Made by a program: the position numbers and the translations under genes. Below, piece by piece: positions 10,448-22,360 of a stretch of DNA of 64,000 nt. Positions within the stretch are counted from its first letter, which is position 1; every line of letters begins with the position of its first letter. The notes beneath the pieces are model-generated. The model was not told the origin of the DNA, searched no databases, and was given only the letters and a program-made list of their open reading frames with translations. Source of the DNA: Cryptomeria japonica (taxonomy: Eukaryota > Streptophyta > Pinopsida > Cupressales > Cupressaceae); assembly GCF_030272615.1 (NCBI RefSeq), contig NC_081412.1, forward strand, positions 474,557,657-474,621,656, written 5' to 3'.

Positions 10448-11850
10448 GGCTTTCTAAATAACTATCTCATAACTACTTATAACCGTTTTGAAACTACCTT
10501 AGGTAACAACTTAAGATAACTACCCTAGTTACCACTTAAAATAACTACCTAAGTGAAGATAAGTTAGGATTTACCTAGCTTTTACAAAGTTGAGTTCAAA
10601 AGGCTAACTTTAATTACAATAAGTGACATAAGTCACTTTTTCAAAAGACAATTTGAAACTTTATAACTTTGATGAAAAACAAAGTTACGAGTAATATTGA
10701 GGTACTTTCCATCATCGTCTGCTCCATCTTGGTGCTTGCAACCATATCACCATCCAGCCATCTAAGGACACAAAGAAATGATTTCTCTTATTCTAAAGAA
10801 AAGAACAACTTTGAAGCTTTCCTTCGATGAACAACCGAGTAATGAGTTATACCATAAGAACACATTCTTCAAAACTCGGGCACATTGTTTATGATGCCTT
10901 GGCCATTGCATTTGTTAGATAATTTGTAAAGTTGTTTCAACAAATTGAATTTGTGCATATCGTACAACCACTACATCCTATATGAAGGCCTCAACAAATC
11001 CGCTCATTGCAAATTTCAAGAATCACTATGTTTCATGGGACGACCTCTCTTATGAAGCGGCTATCAAACATTTTTCATGTTGTCTCCATGCTTCTACATA
11101 TGTATGTATTTTTCAACTATAATATCTGACAAAAATGTCGATTTTAATCATGCTTTAATGGACATCCCTACCACATTTCAAAGCCCATCGATGAGTTAGA
11201 GTACACCAGAAGATGACTTTTTAGCAAATCGTGCCCTTCAGATAGTATATCATTCTTTCAAATAGGAGATTAAATTCTTCTAAAAATGTTGAAATCGTGC
11301 CTGCAAGGGATGAAAATCATGCTGCCTCTGAATAAAATTCCAATCCATCCCATTTCCCATGCATCCATTTTCTTGTTGGGAATTTTGGAGAAGTGTATGA
11401 TGGCACTCCTCAAATATGTCGTAGCCAATCACTTCTGAAATATCTTCATGTCTGCAAGCAGTGACCAAAACTAAGCTATCGTTGCGAAGTCCAAGATGTA
11501 GGAACATTCGAGTACTATGTGTGGATGATTCATTGGTGTAGACATTATCAATTTCAAGAAAAAATTTTGTTTTTCTAATCTCTTCCCCAAGAGATCTTGT
11601 GCCTCATCATGGTTCGTTACAGCCCATTCTAGACCTTTCGTAAACCGCCAAGATGCTTTTATCTAAAGCTAATCTTGATTTTTTTTGTGGTAGCTGATTG
11701 ATTTTGCCGATCATCTCCTGACAGATTCTTTGGCCACCCTTCAAATATTTGAGATCTGCAGTGATGTAAGGTGGAATTATTCCACAAATCACATCAACAA
11801 GAATCCTTCTGTACATTTGGCATTATCAGTACATCTTCAGACATCTTTGG

Positions 11851-12228
11851 CTAATGAATTCCAGTCCAGTACATCCCTTTGAGGAACTCGACCAATCACT
11901 TTCACTGCATATATATGATTCCACATTTTGAATACATGTCTATGAAAGCAGTTGCAACTGTGAATTGCATGTGTTTGGAAATTTTGAAAGCTTTCTCAAC
12001 ATCTCCATTTTTAACGATCCCTACAATTATTAGCTTCGGTGAGATGATATCTTTGTGAGATACCTGGTCAAATATTTACATGCCTTAATGTATCTCCATA
12101 CTCTGTTCTCGAAGTTTACGTTTTACGCAGGCAAGAAGGATGGTGCTCAAGATCATAGTTTTTAGCTTTACATCTGTTCAAGAGCACCCATTCTATATAG
12201 ACAGCGAGAATATTTGCATGGTTTACTT
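11851..12228 (-). pseudogene. Captured PPR gene fragment in right LTR of element B
   Basis: This is the second copy of the fragment at 6,402-6,779, offset by 5,449 bases, with the same AT-run frame slip and only a few substitutions. Because it sits in both LTRs it was already part of the element before this insertion. Confidence 0.6.
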
Positions 12229-13043
12229 GAAATTTTCTAGAACCTTTTTCAACAAATATATTTCATTTAATGCATGAGATGACATCTCTTTTGAGGCAGC
12301 TATCAAACAATTCTGGTGCGCTGTCACTGGGTAACCTTGAAAAACTCATTCATGATCAACATTAGATGATACGGTAGTAGCAATGTCATAAGCTTCAACT
12401 GCCTCTTACTCTATGTCAAATCTTCGAAGATACAAACTCTTATTCCCTGCGATCATTTCGCCTCACAGCCTAAGATGGCATCTCTTTGAAACACTATGTC
12501 GAGCAGTTGCATATCACGTTGATTGTTAGTTATCAAAAGGTAGTTATAATAACTAACTACTTCCTCGGCTTCTTTTGGAAACTGAAACAACTAGCTGATG
12601 ATGTTAGAAATGCAGATAAAGATATAAAATACAACAAAATGTTCCCCTTTTGATGACTTATGTTTCTTAGACACAACACCGACCTTCTTTCATTTGAGAC
12701 CCTCAAATCCATTTTATTGCATATTTTTAATGTTCCTAAGTTAGTTATAATAACTAACTTGTGTTTTGGCTACTTTATTGCTAACACAAACTTGTCGATG
12801 GTAATTTTGACTGTTGACGACAATTGCAACTGACACTAAAAACTATAATGGTTTCACCATGAAAGCAATTTTTAAAAACTTGACCAAGGCGTCTAATTTG
12901 TTATTTAGACAATTTTGACAACAAGGCCGAAAGGGTCAACACTAACTTGATCAAGGTGGTGCACGATTGATTTGGGAGCTCTCGTTTTGACCCTCATTAA
13001 CACAAAAAATTAAAATTTGACGAGTTTGAAATTAGGTGTAACA

Positions 13044-13048
13044 AATCT
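13044..13048. other. Target-site duplication of element B, right copy
   Basis: AATCT directly after the LTR end TGTAACA, identical to 4,301-4,305. Confidence 0.92.
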
Positions 13049-13317
13049 CTAAGACTTTCTTCAACTTTGTTCTTTTCTTCAATGTTTATCATCATATCTT
13101 TAATGATTTCATTCACTTGTTTTAACTGATTATTAACTTCTTTATGTCTCAACTTGAATTTCTAGATTTGTTCTTTTATTTTCACTACACATTCATTTGC
13201 TTCTCTGATGTTTTCTTTCAATTCCTCATTCTCTAATTCTACACTTTTCAGATCTTCAAGAACCATCTTCAATTCTTCATCTAGATGATATTCTCTAGTC
13301 ATCCTCATTAGTGCCAT
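13044..13317 (-). pseudogene. Gag of element A, N-terminal coiled-coil part
   Basis: The frame starts at the ATG at 13,317, 70 bases after the LTR. It reads a Glu/Lys-rich helix (REYHLDEELK..LEDL.SVE.ENEELKEN..), with one stop (KEQI-stop-KF), then ESLRD at the insertion point of element B. It is clearly homologous to the protein starting at 25,705 in element D. It forms the front half of the CCHC protein continued at 3,600-4,305. The role is inferred to be capsid-like; no other domain was recognised. Confidence 0.7.
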
Positions 13318-13372
13318 GATTCAACCAACAAGGATCTCCCTCAAGTGGTTAATCTATCAAAGAAGAGACCAA

Positions 13373-13384
13373 GCTATGATACCA
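13373..13384 (-). promoter_or_regulatory. Primer binding site of element A
   Basis: The minus strand reads TGGTATCATAGC, two bases after the LTR end. It is one mismatch from the initiator-Met type TGGTATCAGAGC. Confidence 0.85.
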
Positions 13385-13386
13385 AT

Positions 13387-14628
13387 TGTTGAATGGTTGA
13401 ATGGTCTTAAATACTGAGCAGGGGGGGGGGGGGGGGGTGTGAATCGGTCTTCCCACAGCAATAAAAAACTTTCCAATAATTTTAACCTTAGCAATTAATC
13501 TCATCAACATTAATCAACAAATGCAAAATAAATAGAAAACATAATCACAAGATAGACATCGGATTTTTATACGTGGAAAACCCAAATGAGAAAAACCATG
13601 GAGATGGTTAACTCTCAAGATAATATAACTAGCTAGATTACAACATGACTTACTACTAGAATTATCAATGCAATAGAGATGAGTGAATTGAGGAAAATTG
13701 CATCTCCAAATGCACAAGGTCAATTCCAAGATAAGATCAGCTAACAAAATAACAACTTACAATAAATTTGGTAAGGGATATTTGCAACACTTTCTCCAAC
13801 CTATCAACACAACTACTTGCAGCAGATTTGGTAAGGGATTATTGCAACACTATCTTCAATCTATCAATCCAAATGCTTGCAATATATTTGGTAAGGGATT
13901 ATTGCAATGCTACAACTACACTCACACTTTCCACATTTTTACACACCTTCTCTCTTACATACACATACCACACCACACCCTACTAGCATTCTCATAAATC
14001 ATTATATACAAGTATATATATATGTCTATATGTATCACTATTAACCAACAATACAATAAGTTGGCCAAACAAAAAAGATTTAGACAATAATGCATCGCTC
14101 GGTTCAACATACTACTCGATTTCCAAAACATGCCTTAACCAATCTGATAACCAAGTTGACCTTTAATGATCTTGTACATGCTTCCTTTTTAATTATCGAA
14201 ACACACACTTTAATTACTGGAGAAAAACAAAGGTATATCAGACCCATAGACACGAATTCCAAGCTTAATAACTTTCATCTTCAAGATATGAATGCCACAA
14301 ATTATGGAGAATAGAATTCATAGATCATATTGTAATACAAACATCCAGATAGCAATTCAACTATCACAACTAATACCAATGCTTGATATAAAAGGAAAAA
14401 CTCAAACATGACGAGCAAGACACTAGATTACAAATCAAAGGATCTCCTAGAAATTACTTTTGTAATCCATACATACCTCACTGCTCAATATCACATACAT
14501 ACCTATCTTCCACTACTACTCAATCATCACATACATACCTATCTTCCACTATTTATCACCAAGCTACATTCGATCCTAACTAGATCACAGGGTTTGACAT
14601 CTATGAAAACATTCACACAAATCTAACA
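13387..14628 (-). repeat. 5' LTR of element A
   Basis: 1,242 bp, TGTTGAATGG..CTAACA in plus reading. It includes a run of 17 G at 13,421-13,437 followed by GTGAATCGG, the poly-G/GTGAATC end shared by the copia-type LTRs here. It is the partner of 1-1,497. The next bases (CTGCA) would be the target duplication, whose other copy is outside the window. Confidence 0.88.
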
Positions 14629-15510
14629 CTGCATTTCTTTTTTGCCAATCGTTAGCTTCTACTAACCTTTTTCTGATTATCTTGACATGTTCTTTCATTT
14701 CTAAGAACATTTTAGGACTGGGGATTATCCTATCTTTTAGCTTATCCCAATTGATAGGAGTTCTAAACCTCCTTTTCTATAGTGTCTCAAATGGCGCCAT
14801 CTCTATTGATGACTAATAGGAATTGTTATATGCAAATTCAACCAAGGGTAAGTAATATTCTCTTTTGTATTGTTGGTCCATCCAATACATTCTCAAAAGG
14901 TCTTCCAGAATCTAATTAACCCTTTCTGTATGGTCATTTGTTTTTGAATGATAGGCTAAGATAATGTCAAATAAGTACCTAAGGCTACAAAAAAGGTTTG
15001 CCAAAATTTGGATGTTATTCTAGCATCCCTATCTAATATGATCTTTTCTAGTACCCCATGTAGTCTTAATATTTCTTAGACAAATTTAGGGGCTATAATG
15101 GGTGCTCCATGTATTAAGTTTCCAGGTATAAAATGTGATACCTTAGTAAACCTATCAACCATTACTAATATAGTGTTATGCTTATTCCAAGACATGGGAA
15201 ATCCTTGGACAAAGTCCATACTAATTATCTACCACTTCCATTTCGACATAGTATTAGGTTATAACAAACCTATTAGGTGTTAGTGTTCTGACTTCACCCC
15301 GTGTCATTCAAAACAATTGGCCACAAACCTTGGGGCATCCTTTTTCATGCCCTTCCAAAAATAGAGGGGTTTTATGTCTACTAGGAGTTTGGTGACTCCT
15401 GGATGAACTAAATATGGTGTTGAGTGCACCTCTTTCCATATTAGATTTCTTAACTCTAGAGATTCTAGCACATACATTCTGCCTTGATATCTCATTAGAC
15501 TGTTAGATTC
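14629..15510 (-). pseudogene. Ty3/gypsy integrase of G1
   Basis: The zinc-binding part at 15,304-15,495 reads ..HPGVTKLL..YFWKGMKKDAPRFVANCFE, with the last Cys of the HHCC site changed to a stop. The core continues leftward to about 14,640 in shifting frames, with NDHTERVNQ around the catalytic Glu and FAYNNSYQSSI near the C-terminus. The enzyme would have inserted element DNA into the genome. Many stops and frameshifts leave it inactive. Confidence 0.75.
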
Positions 15511-16560
15511 AAAGCTAAATCCTTCATATCTAGGGTCTTGTATACTAATATAAAGGGCTTCATTTTCCTACTGGTAATACCCATCACCTTCTAGAAAATG
15601 TAGCCCTTAGGTCCTAAAATCCATGTGAACTAAAACCATGGCAATTATATGACATTTGCCACTCAAAGCATCTGCCACTCATTTTTACTTTCTTTTTATG
15701 TAATTGATTACAATCATAATTAGAAACCAATTCCAACCAACTCCTCTAATAGGCATTAAGATTTGGATGCATGAAAAATTATCTTAGCCTTTAGTAATAA
15801 GGTTGGAGCTTAAAGGGCTTCCCTAATACATAGTGATGCCACATTTGTAAAGCATGCACAATTGCAACAATTTCTAAGTCATGAGGAACATAATTTTTCT
15901 CATATTTATTTAATTTATGAGACTCACATCATGTATTATAATTCCTCTTAGTCCTTCTCTGGAGCCATCAGTTACTACTATAAAATGCCCCTCTGGATCT
16001 AACACCTTAAGTATTGGTGTCATGGTCAACTTCTCTTTATGGAGTTGAAGAGCCTTCTCACACCTTTCAATCCACTCAAAACATTTCCCCTTTCTTTGTA
16101 GTGAGGTTATTGGGTAGGCTATTCATGAGATGTTCATTACAAACTTCTTGTTGTACCCTACCAGACCCATGAATATTCTTACTTCCTACACATTTTTAGG
16201 GGTTGGCCATTCCGATATAGATATTATATTGGTTGGATATACAATTATACCCTTAGAAAAAATGATATACCCTAGATATTGCACTTCTTTCTAAAATAAA
16301 GCGCATTTAGATAGCTTTCCATATAGTCTTCTCTCTCGTATATGTTGAAGGACTATTTGCAAATGTTGCATATGTTCTTCTTTTTTTCTAGAATATATTA
16401 AAATATCATCTAAAAATGTCAACACAAATTTTTCAAGGAAATCATGGAACACACTATTCATCAGATTCATGAATGCATTTGGGGTGCTAGTAAGCCTAAA
16501 AGGTAACATAGTGAACTTCTGGTGTCCGTAATGGGTTCTAAAAGCCATCTTGTGAATATC
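15511..16560 (-). pseudogene. Ty3/gypsy reverse transcriptase C-half and RNase H of G1
   Basis: The frame at 16,291-16,548 reads MAFRTHYGHQKFTMLPFRL, then FVLTFLDDILIYS, with LDD in the catalytic position of gypsy RT. Sequence to the left is a decayed tether and RNase H. The right edge is the insertion point of element C, with the N-terminal half of the same RT resuming at 23,719. Confidence 0.8.
16556..16560. other. Target-site duplication of element C, left copy
   Basis: ATATC before TGATGATATG, repeated exactly at 23,714-23,718. Confidence 0.9.
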
Positions 16561-17883
16561 TGATGATATGATGAATCAATAATGGTCTGGACAACTATTG
16601 AGAGGGGATGGGGTGAATTAGTAAATAGAAAACTGACTTAACTTCCACCAAACTCAAAAGACAATCTCACAAATGAATCACTAAACTAACTAGTTCAACA
16701 CTAAACAACAAACTGCAATAGCATTGTCAAGTCTACCGGTTTACTGGCATAACAAAATAACAGTATAATAGCTCTGAAATTCTCAAACCATTTAACCAAA
16801 ACATCAAAATACTTTACACTAACAATAGTAAAACAACATTTCAGATTACTGTCAGTCATCTTAACATAACTAAGTGGATTTAATAGCTAAGCAAATTAAC
16901 CATATCAAAACATAACAACAAAAACCACAGTGGGGATGAATACCCACAAGTATTCTGAACTCTTCTGAAGTTCACCCTGTTAGGAGCCAAGCCTCTTAAA
17001 GCTTTATAAAATGTCTTGTTAGGAAAAGATCCTATTAGGGATCACCTGGTTAAGGGATTGACTATAATGCCCTGCTAGAAGCAATACCCTATTAGGAGTA
17101 ACCTCGATAGAGGATTTGAAATTCAAGCTAATGGATCACCTGGTTAGAGGATTTAGATAGCACTAAGCCTGTTAAAGATTACACGGCTAAGGGATTTAAT
17201 TATTGTAATTGTTAGAGAACAACAAGGGTTTGCTGATCTGGAAAATAGCACTACTATGCCTGATCAGATCTTTTTCATGCTCCTATCTGCCTTCAAATAT
17301 TCTACAGATACTCCTTCTAGTTCGGCAATCAATCACACTGATACTTAACCAAAATTGCCAACAACACAACAAAACAACTCATCGACCTTATAAGTGAAAT
17401 AATAGGTCAGTAACACATCAAAAACCTAAGATCTCATAGAGATTACAAACAAATCGGTTCAAGTATGAGCATTGGATTACATAGCAATCATTAGTACATT
17501 CTTCATGACAACCTTGACCACTCCTTGATCACCGCTCATCGATTCCTGTAACTCATCACATGGTTTCCTCTTCATGCAATGTACTTGCTCATTCCCAAGA
17601 TAAAACCATTATCTCTACGCGCCAAAAACTACTTGAAACTCATCACATGCATCATGCATAGGTGGAATAATCATCACTGATCACCATTTGATCATAAATC
17701 AACACAACCGATTCAACAAGCTCCATCGGTTAGGGTTTGGCATATCAACAGGTAGGGTTATCGGTTGATCTCACTATTTTTAAAGTAATATCAGTTTCCT
17801 TCACTTTCTCAACTACTAGTTGCAAAACAACATTATTACTCATTACAATTGACATCAATGCAATCTTCAATCAAATGGCAACA
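16561..17883 (-). repeat. 3' LTR of element C
   Basis: TGATGATATG..GGCAACA in plus reading. Relative to its partner it lacks about 58 bp between two short AAAAACCA direct repeats near 16,925. That segment carries the GGAAACCCAAATGGGAAAAACC module in the other LTR. It contains repeated short phrases ending in AGGGATT or AGGATTT (about 17,030-17,200). Confidence 0.88.
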
Positions 17884-17898
17884 ATCTCCCCCTTTGGC
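17884..17898 (-). promoter_or_regulatory. Polypurine tract of element C
   Basis: The minus strand reads GCCAAAGGGGGAGAT, immediately followed by the 3' LTR start TGTTGCC. Confidence 0.88.
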
Positions 17899-18269
17899 AT
17901 TGATGGAAATACAAATATCAATACCCTTGATTGTGATGATTGAGAGTAATGCACATACACAGGTATAGGAATCTTGGTTTATATTTCACCATGTACTCTC
18001 CTTCAACTGAGTCTTCATGTCTTTAGTTGGTAACTGGATATAGTTCTTCTCCCTATTAATCATAAAATTCTTCTCCCCCATAATCATATAGTTCTTCTCC
18101 CCCTTTGACAACAATGCCAAAGTGAAAGTAAAACATATAGTGTCGTACTTCACTATTCTGCAACAACAATCCATAGCTTGATGCTCCCCTTGTAGAGTAG
18201 CTCCACTCTACACCAATCCTGCTTCAAGATTCTTCAATTAGCTCTAGGACTGATGTCTTCCACATCTTC

Positions 18270-18855
18270 TCAATTAACCTCATGTAGGGGCACAACCCCT
18301 ATCTGACCTCTAAGATACTCAAAAGTAGTCTTAGGATGAGGTTTAGTAAAGATATTCACTAGCTGCTCCTTAGTAGATACATGCTCTAGTAACACATCTT
18401 TACTATGTACTTTCTCCCTCAAGAAATGATATTTCAGCTCAATATGTTTGGTTCTATCATGCAACACCGGGTTCTTTGAAATATTTATTGCACTAGTGTT
18501 ATCACATAAAATCTTTACCGGTTATGTAATCTTCAACTTGAATCCTTCCAGAATGTGTTTCGTCCAAATTGCCTGGGTACAATTCATATACGTTGCAACA
18601 TATTATGCTTCAGTAGTCTACTATGATATACAACTTTTTCTTCTTGTTGATCCAAGATACAAGCCTTCCTCCAAGAAATAATGCACCTCCGATTGTGCTC
18701 TTCCTATTAGCAACATCTCCTACCTAGTCTGCATCTGTACAAACTTTCAAATCAAATTTACTTGCATATGGATACCATAATCCATAATCAATAGTACCTT
18801 TCAAATATCTGAATATCCTTTTAGTTGCAATCATGTGTGTCTCCTTTGGGTTCTT
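18270..18855 (-). pseudogene. Ty1/copia RNase H of element C
   Basis: The C-terminal frame at 18,270-18,467 reads RTKHIELKYHFLREKV and EHVSTKEQLVNIFTK, the conserved tail of copia RNase H. The N-terminal part toward 18,850 is broken by stops. It degrades the RNA strand during reverse transcription. It is not functional. Confidence 0.78.
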
Positions 18856-19870
18856 CTAAAATTTGGCAACTAATCCAACTGCATGAGCAATATCTGGTTT
18901 GTTGTGAACAACATAATGCAGTCTCCCTATCATAGACCTATACTCCTTTTCATCAACAGATGCAGTAGCATCCTCCTTAGACAGTTTACAACCTATAACC
19001 ATTGGTGTCCCAACTAGTTTACAGTCTCCCATTCCAAATGTTTTCAATACCTCTTTCACACATTTGGACTATGATAAAAATACCACTCTTCATTTGCTGA
19101 ATTTGCAAACCTATGAAGAATTTTATCTCTCCTACCAGAGACATTTCAAATTCACTTTTCATCTCATTTGCAAAGTCATCACTCATGTCATCATCGCCTC
19201 CAAAAATGATATCATCCACAAACACTTCACTGACCAGCATCTTATCTCCTTCAGTCTTGAGATATATATTGTTGTCCTCACTGGTTCTCTAGAAACTTAT
19301 CTTCATCAGGAGTGAATGTAGTCTTTCATACCATGCTCTTGGTGCTTTCTTAAAACCGTATAGTGCCTTGTGTAGTTTACACACCATATCCTTTGCATCA
19401 GCCAAAGCATAACCATCTAGTTGTTCAATGTATACTTCCTCTTCCAGTATTCCATTTAAAAATGTTGACTTCGCATCCATCTGATATACTTTGAATCCCC
19501 TATATGTTGCAAATGTAAGTAGAGTCCTAACAACTTCCAATCTAGCAACTGGTGCAAATGTCTCACCATAGTCTTCTCCTTCTTCCTATACATAACCTTT
19601 GCATACCAATCTAGCTTTGTTTCTGACTACTACTCCATCTTCATTCAGTTTATTCTTGAATACCCATTTAGTACCTAACACATTTTTGTTCACAGATCTG
19701 GGTACTAGGCTCCATGTATTGTTCTTCTCAATCTGGTCAAGCTCCTCTTCCATAGCCTTGATCCAGTGATCATCTCCAAAGGCTTCCTTAGTAGTTCTAG
19801 GCTCAATAGTGGAGATCATAAAATAATTCTCTCTAATTCTTCTGGTTAACACACCAACATCTTTATCTCC
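18856..19870 (-). pseudogene. Ty1/copia reverse transcriptase of element C
   Basis: Pieces in order from the N-terminus: 19,586-19,852 (WIKAMEEELDQIEKNNTW, GTKWVFKNK), 19,289-19,540 (YQMDAKSTFLNGILEEEVY, ALYGFKKAPRAWY), 19,019-19,240 with the catalytic FVDD at about 19,211-19,222, and 18,856-19,059 (GTPMVIGCKLSKEDA, IGRLHYVVHNKPDIAHAVG). The pieces fall in at least two frames. The family is clear and the enzyme is broken. Confidence 0.85.
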
Positions 19871-20439
19871 AATAATCTAGTCAGGATTATGATTGAGTCT
19901 TACATACCTTGGAATGACATGATCATTATCTTTAGGTTTTTCTTCCTATTTATCTTCATCTTCTGCAGAATCTACATGTTTTGGTTGAACTGGTACTATA
20001 GCATTCACTTCACCAACTTCTGGCTTCACCAGTTCTGGTTCCAAAATCAGAATGTAAGGTTCATCTTCCTTCTTCTCCTCACTGGTTTCTCCTGAAACTT
20101 TAGGACACTCATCCACTCGGACATCAACACTTTCAATGATTCTCTTTGTCTAGTTGTTGTAACATTTGTAGGCTTTTCTCTTGGTGGAGTAACCAAGGCA
20201 TATGCCTTCATCACTCTTAGCATCAAACTTACCAACATAGTCACATTTCTTCTTAAAATAACTGACATTAGGTGATCTACCATACGAGTATTCATAAGGA
20301 GTTTTATCCTTACCTCTCTTCACCAATATCTAATTCATAGTGTAGACAGTTGTGCTGACAACTTCTCTCCAGAAATTTTTTGCTACACCTCCTTCTATTA
20401 GCATCATTCTAGTAGCTTCAATAACTGACCGATTGTTCC

Positions 20440-21114
20440 TCTCTGCAATACCAGTCTACTATGGTGTTCTCGGTGCAAAAATTTGCCTCTTAATTCCATT
20501 GTCTTCACAATATCTAGTGAATTCCTCTGAAGTAAATTCACCTCCTTGATAAGTTCTCAGACACTTTATCTTCTTACCACTTTCCTTTTTAGCTAAGGCC
20601 CTGAATGCCTTAAACTTTCTAAAGGCTTCTCTTTGTCCTTCAAGAATGTGACCCACATCATTCTTGAGCAATCATCAATGAAGATTATAAAACACCTATC
20701 ACCTTGAATACTTCTAGTCCTTATTGGTCCATAGATATCTGTATGAACCAAATCTAACAAATGTTCTGCTGAGAAATATTTTCTCTTAAAAGTTGAGGAT
20801 GTCATCTTTCCTAACTGACATTCCTTACACAGAGCATTCACCGGTTTGTCTAGCTGAGGAAAACTTCTTACACACTTGGACTTACTGACTTTGACAATGT
20901 TATCAAAATTAATATGATAAAATCTCTGATGCCAAAGCCAACTATCATCTACTTTAGCAATTAAACAGTTGTTGACTTTAGGATTTAGGTGAAATAGGTT
21001 ACCTTTTGTTTGCTTGTTGAACGCAATTAGTTCACCTTTGCTCACATAGATTTTGCACATTCCATTCTTGAATTCCAATGGATAACCTCTCTCATTGAGT
21101 TGAGCTACACTCAA
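20440..21114 (-). pseudogene. Ty1/copia integrase of element C
   Basis: The pre-integrase region and HHCC (WHQRFYHINFDN..CKECQLGKM) lead into the core (LVHTDIYGPI, FIIFIDDCSRMMWVTF), then a frameshift near 20,600. The second catalytic Asp position reads RTYQGGEF where the family has RTDxGGEF, so Asp is replaced by Tyr. The Glu is kept (GIAERNN). This enzyme would be inactive even without the frameshift. Confidence 0.83.
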
Positions 21115-21138
21115 CAGATTGTGCTTTAATCCTTCAAC

Positions 21139-21708
21139 CTAGTAGACATCATCTGCACTTCTTTTTCCATTAAGAGAAATGGTTCCCTTTCCTTTTACCA
21201 TGTAGGGTGAGTCATTTGTAAATCTCACAACTCCTCCATCAAATTCCTTCAAAGTAAGAAATTTACTCCGGTCACCAGTCATGTGGTGTGAACAACCACT
21301 ATCTATGATCCAATCGTCAGAACTATCCATGCGAGAAAATAATGCCTTCTGATTAGATTTCTCCTCTTTAATGGAAACAAAGACAATTTCTTCATTTACG
21401 TCTCCCTTGGATTCCTCATTAGTGATTCCACCATCAACTGCAATGAGGCAATATCTTTTACCTTTTCCTTTGTACTTCTTGTACTTCTCACGCTTATGCT
21501 CGTTGTCACTATTAGGACAATTAGCAGCAATATGTCCAATCCGGTTACATGCAAAACACTTGAAAGGTAATTTACCTTTGTACTTACCGGTACCTCTGGG
21601 TAACTGCTTGGCCAACAATTCTTCAAGCTCAATCAGACTGTCTTCATCATCAACTTCTCTGTTGAATCTGGACTTACAACTATGACTGGCTTCTTTTCTT
21701 TTCCTCAT
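21139..21708 (-). pseudogene. Gag C-terminus and aspartic protease of element C
   Basis: A 189-residue frame. One intact CCHC knuckle (CFACNRIGHIAANC, about 21,517-21,558) follows KLPFK. The protease active site WIIDSGCSHHMTGD has its Asp at about 21,303. The N-terminal Gag continues upstream and the integrase lies downstream in the same frame after a stop near 21,138. Confidence 0.85.
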
Positions 21709-21861
21709 AGGTGGATTAGAGACTGAAGCTCTAAATGCAGATTCAGATTTCTGAGCACTACTATCATAACCATTTAATTCAAGTGTAGTAAGTTTACCAA
21801 TGATGGAGTCAAGAGTTACCTTTGTTTTATCAATAGACTTTAGCTGCTGAATGGCTGCAAC

Positions 21862-22330
21862 TCAGATAGTGTACACCGGTAGAAGGGTTGTTAACACCTT
21901 ACTAACCATTGTGGCATCCTCCACTTTACCTCTAGCACTCTTGATCTCATCGACTATCTCCTTGATCATCTGACCATACTGTTGAATATTCTCACCTTCA
22001 TCCATCCACATGTCATCAAATTTACCTCTCAGACCCTCTTCTTTGGCAATATTCACATGCTCATCACCGTTATAGATAACCTCAAGTTTCTTCCACACAT
22101 CATAAGAAGTCTCCAGACCATGGACATCAACATACTCTGAATCAAACAAAGAATTGATAATGGCCTCAATGCTTGATTATTCTCTTGTTGCTCTTTCTTT
22201 TGATCATCGAACAGAATCCCACTAGGCAAGGTATATTTGGTAACAACATGTTCCTAGTATTGACTTCCTAGACTCTTGATATATATTTTCATCCTATCAC
22301 ACCATATTGTGTAATTTTCCCTATTTAAAT
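21862..22330 (-). pseudogene. Gag N-terminal domain of element C
   Basis: Copia-type Gag: ENYTIWCDRMKIYIKS in one frame near 22,290, then after a frameshift SYDVWKKLEVIYNGDEHVN and MDEGENIQQYGQMIKEIVDEI. It directly follows the primer binding site. The capsid-like function is inferred from family and position. Confidence 0.75.
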
Positions 22331-22343
22331 TCGGACCTAAAAT

Positions 22344-22355
22344 GCTTTGATACCA
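22344..22355 (-). promoter_or_regulatory. Primer binding site of element C
   Basis: The minus strand reads TGGTATCAAAGC, a few bases after the 5' LTR; initiator-Met type. Confidence 0.87.
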
Positions 22356-22360
22356 ATTAA

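Larger units (their letters stand above)
4306..13043 (-). mobile_element. Element B: young non-autonomous LTR element with giant LTRs (LARD-like)
   Basis: It has two LTRs of 3,289 and 3,288 bp with TG..CA ends, a 2,161-bp inside (7,595-9,755) and a perfect AATCT duplication. The primer binding site next to the right LTR reads TGGCGACTCTGCTGGGGA on the minus strand. This is the tRNA-Arg type known from Ogre/Tat-lineage Ty3/gypsy elements, and it fixes the orientation. No gag-pol motif is present. The only long frame encodes an unfamiliar repeat protein. By eye the LTRs differ at about 50 positions plus a one-base indel, roughly 1.6 percent, so this is the youngest insertion in the window. It sits inside the Gag of element A. 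Confidence 0.92.
9756..13043 (-). repeat. 5' LTR of element B
   Basis: It is the near-identical partner of 4,306-7,594 and is followed by the second AATCT. The internal frames seen in the left LTR recur here with the same breaks. Confidence 0.93.
1..14628 (-). mobile_element. Element A: non-autonomous LTR retrotransposon, split by element B
   Basis: Two related LTRs (1-1,497 and 13,387-14,628) flank about 3.15 kb of internal sequence, which is interrupted by element B at 4,306-13,043. The orientation is minus. A primer binding site of the initiator-Met type sits next to the right LTR and a polypurine tract next to the left LTR. The inside encodes a coiled-coil protein with CCHC knuckles and then an unidentified reading frame. 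I found no protease, integrase or reverse transcriptase motif, so it would depend on another element. The left end lies outside the window, so its target duplication cannot be checked. Element D is a second copy of the family on the other strand. Confidence 0.8.

Noticed and set aside
13421-13437. Run of 17 G as a structural element (quadruplex)
   Set aside because: It is the usual poly-G end of these LTRs, here longer than in related copies. Homopolymer length may be a sequencing effect.
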